NCBI RefSeq assembly: GCF_900187265.1
Contig: NZ_LT906450.1
Coordinates: 806,001 to 870,000 of the forward strand
Reading direction: 5' to 3'
DNA: 64,000 bases
From: Rhodococcus rhodochrous
Lineage (GTDB): Bacteria > Actinomycetota > Actinomycetes > Mycobacteriales > Mycobacteriaceae
Every line of letters starts with the position of its first letter. Within the stretch, counting starts at the first letter, position 1. The position numbers and the translations under genes are program-made. Below, piece by piece: positions 63,191 through 64,000 of the stretch. The notes below the pieces were generated by a model that worked only from the letters and a program-made list of their open reading frames with translations, made no database searches and was not told where the DNA came from.

Positions 63191-63263
63191 GCCCCCTTCG
63201 TCTAGCGGCCTAGGACGCCGCCCTTTCAAGGCGGTAGCGCGGGTTCGAATCCCGTAGGGGGTA
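63191..63263 (+). tRNA. tRNA-Glu (anticodon TTC)
   Basis: A 73-base cloverleaf. The anticodon loop is CTTTCAA, the T arm is GGGTTCGAATCCC and the acceptor GCCCCCT pairs with AGGGGGT with a terminal G-T pair. CCA is not encoded. Confidence 0.96.
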
Positions 63264-63317
63264 CGCTTCGACCTCGTCGAAGTGTGCAGTATCTTGGTGT
63301 GAGAAGTGAATATGTAT

Positions 63318-63391
63318 GGCCCTGTGGCGCAGTTGGTTAGCGCGCCGCCCTGTCACGGCGGAGGTCGCGGGTTCGAGTCCCGTCAGGGTCG
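63318..63391 (+). tRNA. tRNA-Asp (anticodon GTC), copy 1
   Basis: A 74-base cloverleaf. The acceptor GGCCCTG pairs with CAGGGTC, the anticodon loop is CTGTCAC and the discriminator is G. It is identical over its full length to the copy at 63593-63666. Confidence 0.97.
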
Positions 63392-63430
63392 CTCCAGAGT
63401 TTCGATCGGCATTCGGTTCGGGTGCCGTCC

Positions 63431-63507
63431 GGCCAGGTAGCTCAGTTGGTACGAGCGTCCGCCTGAAAAGCGGAAGGTCGCCGGTTCGATCCCGGCCCTG
63501 GCCACCA
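63431..63507 (+). tRNA. tRNA-Phe (anticodon GAA), CCA encoded
   Basis: The acceptor GGCCAGG pairs with CCTGGCC, the anticodon loop is CTGAAAA and the discriminator A is followed by genome-encoded CCA (63505-63507). It is the only tRNA in this cluster with CCA in the DNA. Confidence 0.97.
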
Positions 63508-63542
63508 CGGTTGTCCGGCGAACAACCATCAATTTCATATCT

Positions 63543-63568
63543 TCGACCCACCGGTTACGGTGGGTCGA
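63543..63568 (+). terminator. Hairpin terminator after tRNA-Phe
   Basis: Perfect 10-bp arms TCGACCCACC/GGTGGGTCGA around a 6-base loop, 36 bases after tRNA-Phe. It separates the Glu-Asp-Phe unit from the second tRNA-Asp. Confidence 0.65.
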
Positions 63569-63592
63569 GCTATGGGAACTTCGGTTCCTCAT

Positions 63593-63666
63593 GGCCCTGT
63601 GGCGCAGTTGGTTAGCGCGCCGCCCTGTCACGGCGGAGGTCGCGGGTTCGAGTCCCGTCAGGGTCG
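63593..63666 (+). tRNA. tRNA-Asp (anticodon GTC), copy 2
   Basis: Identical to copy 1. The match extends a few bases outside the gene on both sides (ATG before it, CTCCAG after it), which marks a recent segmental duplication. Confidence 0.97.
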
Positions 63667-63673
63667 CTCCAGG

Positions 63674-63708
63674 CGAAGCCCCGGTATCACATCGATACCG
63701 GGGCTTCG
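63674..63708 (+). terminator. Terminator after the tRNA cluster
   Basis: Arms CGAAGCCCCGGTATC and GATACCGGGGCTTCG with a 5-base loop, starting 8 bases after tRNA-Asp copy 2. Confidence 0.8.
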
Positions 63709-63812
63709 TCGTCATCTGTTCGCGGGCCTGTGTCCACTCGCCGTTCCCACTCGTATCGTGGATCCGCACCGGGTGTGGTCCGGCTCGCTATCGTGAGGAC
63801 ACAAAACATGTT

Positions 63813-63836
63813 CTAGTGTGTGCCCTACACAACTAG
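63813..63836. promoter_or_regulatory. Imperfect dyad upstream of the glycosyltransferase gene
   Basis: CTAGTGTGT and ACACAACTAG face each other across five bases, about 52 bases before the GTG of the next gene, where a promoter and operator are expected. The regulator is unknown. Confidence 0.35.
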
Positions 63837-63887
63837 TGGACATCTGTCCGAGCGACCTGGCCCTCCGAGCGAACCCCGAGGTGGAAT

Positions 63888-64000
63888 GTGCGCGTAGCTC
63901 TGTTGTCCTACCGGAGCAAGCCGCATTGTGGGGGCCAGGGGGTCTACGTTCGCCATCTCAGTCGCGAACTCGTCGCCCAGGGACACACCGTCGAGGTGTT
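63888..64000 (+). CDS. GT4-family glycosyltransferase, N-terminus only
   Basis: The first 37 residues of a GT-B glycosyltransferase, cut by the window end. MRVALLSYRSKPHCGGQGVY is followed by VRHLSRELVAQGHTVEV: a first beta strand, the glycine-rich GGQGVY loop that contacts the sugar nucleotide or acceptor in GT4 enzymes, then the first helix and second strand. GTG 63888 is chosen over the ATG at 63886, which runs into TAG after three codons. GAGGTGG provides the ribosome-binding site. Donor and acceptor cannot be judged. Confidence 0.8.
   Translation, partial: MRVALLSYRSKPHCGGQGVYVRHLSRELVAQGHTVEV

Noticed and set aside
63316-63615. Short frames beginning MALWRSWLARRPVTAEVAGS over the tRNA genes
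   Set aside because: These are translations of tRNA-Asp sequence, a well-known false protein family; they occur identically at both tRNA-Asp copies.
63801-63815. Possible LexA/SOS box at AAAACATGTTCTA
   Set aside because: The actinobacterial SOS box needs GAAC-N4-GTTC; here AAC and GTT are separated by two bases and the outer bases do not match.

Overview
The window is high-GC actinobacterial chromosome, almost certainly Rhodococcus or a close Nocardiaceae relative. It encodes mycothiol synthase (mshD), GlnR, LmeA, nitrobindin, DUF3073, F420-type luciferase-like enzymes and an acyl-ACP desaturase. Many genes lack a 5' leader: a TANNNT -10 box sits 5-8 nt before the start codon. Gene order follows the Mycobacterium tuberculosis Rv0780-Rv0824c region (purC, ptrB, purSQ, apeB, purL, purF, purM, DUF3073, pabC, nitrobindin, sseC, cysA2, thiX, lmeA, glnR, mshD, pst, phoU, LCP, dus, desA), with extra genes inserted.

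Layout: 1-3.9 kb holds a truncated MFS exporter, purC and oligopeptidase B. 4.0-5.6 kb is an intact IS3-family element sitting exactly in the centre of a palindromic repeat. 5.6-10.2 kb has an LppP/LprE-type lipoprotein and a dicarboxylate module (DctS/DctR-like two-component system divergent from a dctA-type symporter), ending in an intact copy of the same palindrome. 10.3-11.7 kb is a decayed patch (FAH-family pseudogene, frameshifted SRPBCC gene, DUF1801). 11.8-19.3 kb carries redox and cofactor enzymes (glutathione peroxidase, BluB, FadH-like reductase, FAD dehydrogenase, MBL hydrolase, F420-type oxidoreductase). 19.4-31.2 kb contains the purine genes purS, purQ, purL, purF and purM, with apeB, a Uma2 protein, a membrane alpha/beta hydrolase, a CPBP protease and a sterol-carrier-like protein between them. 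31.4-35.5 kb has DUF3073, asparaginase, MOSC, YgfZ and pabC.

35.7-41.6 kb is a complete cydABDC operon for cytochrome bd. It is followed by a 12-codon mini-ORF, a structured leader and a frameshifted BCCT transporter. 43.8-47.8 kb is a leftward sulfur and envelope block: nitrobindin preceded by a 32-residue leaderless membrane peptide, sseC, cysA2, DUF4395, a leaderless polycysteine upstream ORF, thiX and lmeA. 48-54.8 kb has glnR-mshD, a PHO-box-like site, pstSCAB and phoU. 54.9-61.2 kb has an LCP ligase with a long proline-rich cytoplasmic tail, dus, desA, a DUF937 protein and a membrane protein. The right end has five tRNA genes (Lys, Glu, Asp, Phe, Asp), a TetR regulator and the start of a GT4 glycosyltransferase.

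The most interesting signals are regulatory or structural: the IS targeted to a palindrome core and the repeat family it reveals, the cysteine-sensing leaderless uORF with a visible pairing to the downstream Shine-Dalgarno sequence, the mini-ORF plus structured leader before the BCCT gene, and two places where the 3' end of a gene has been tandemly triplicated.
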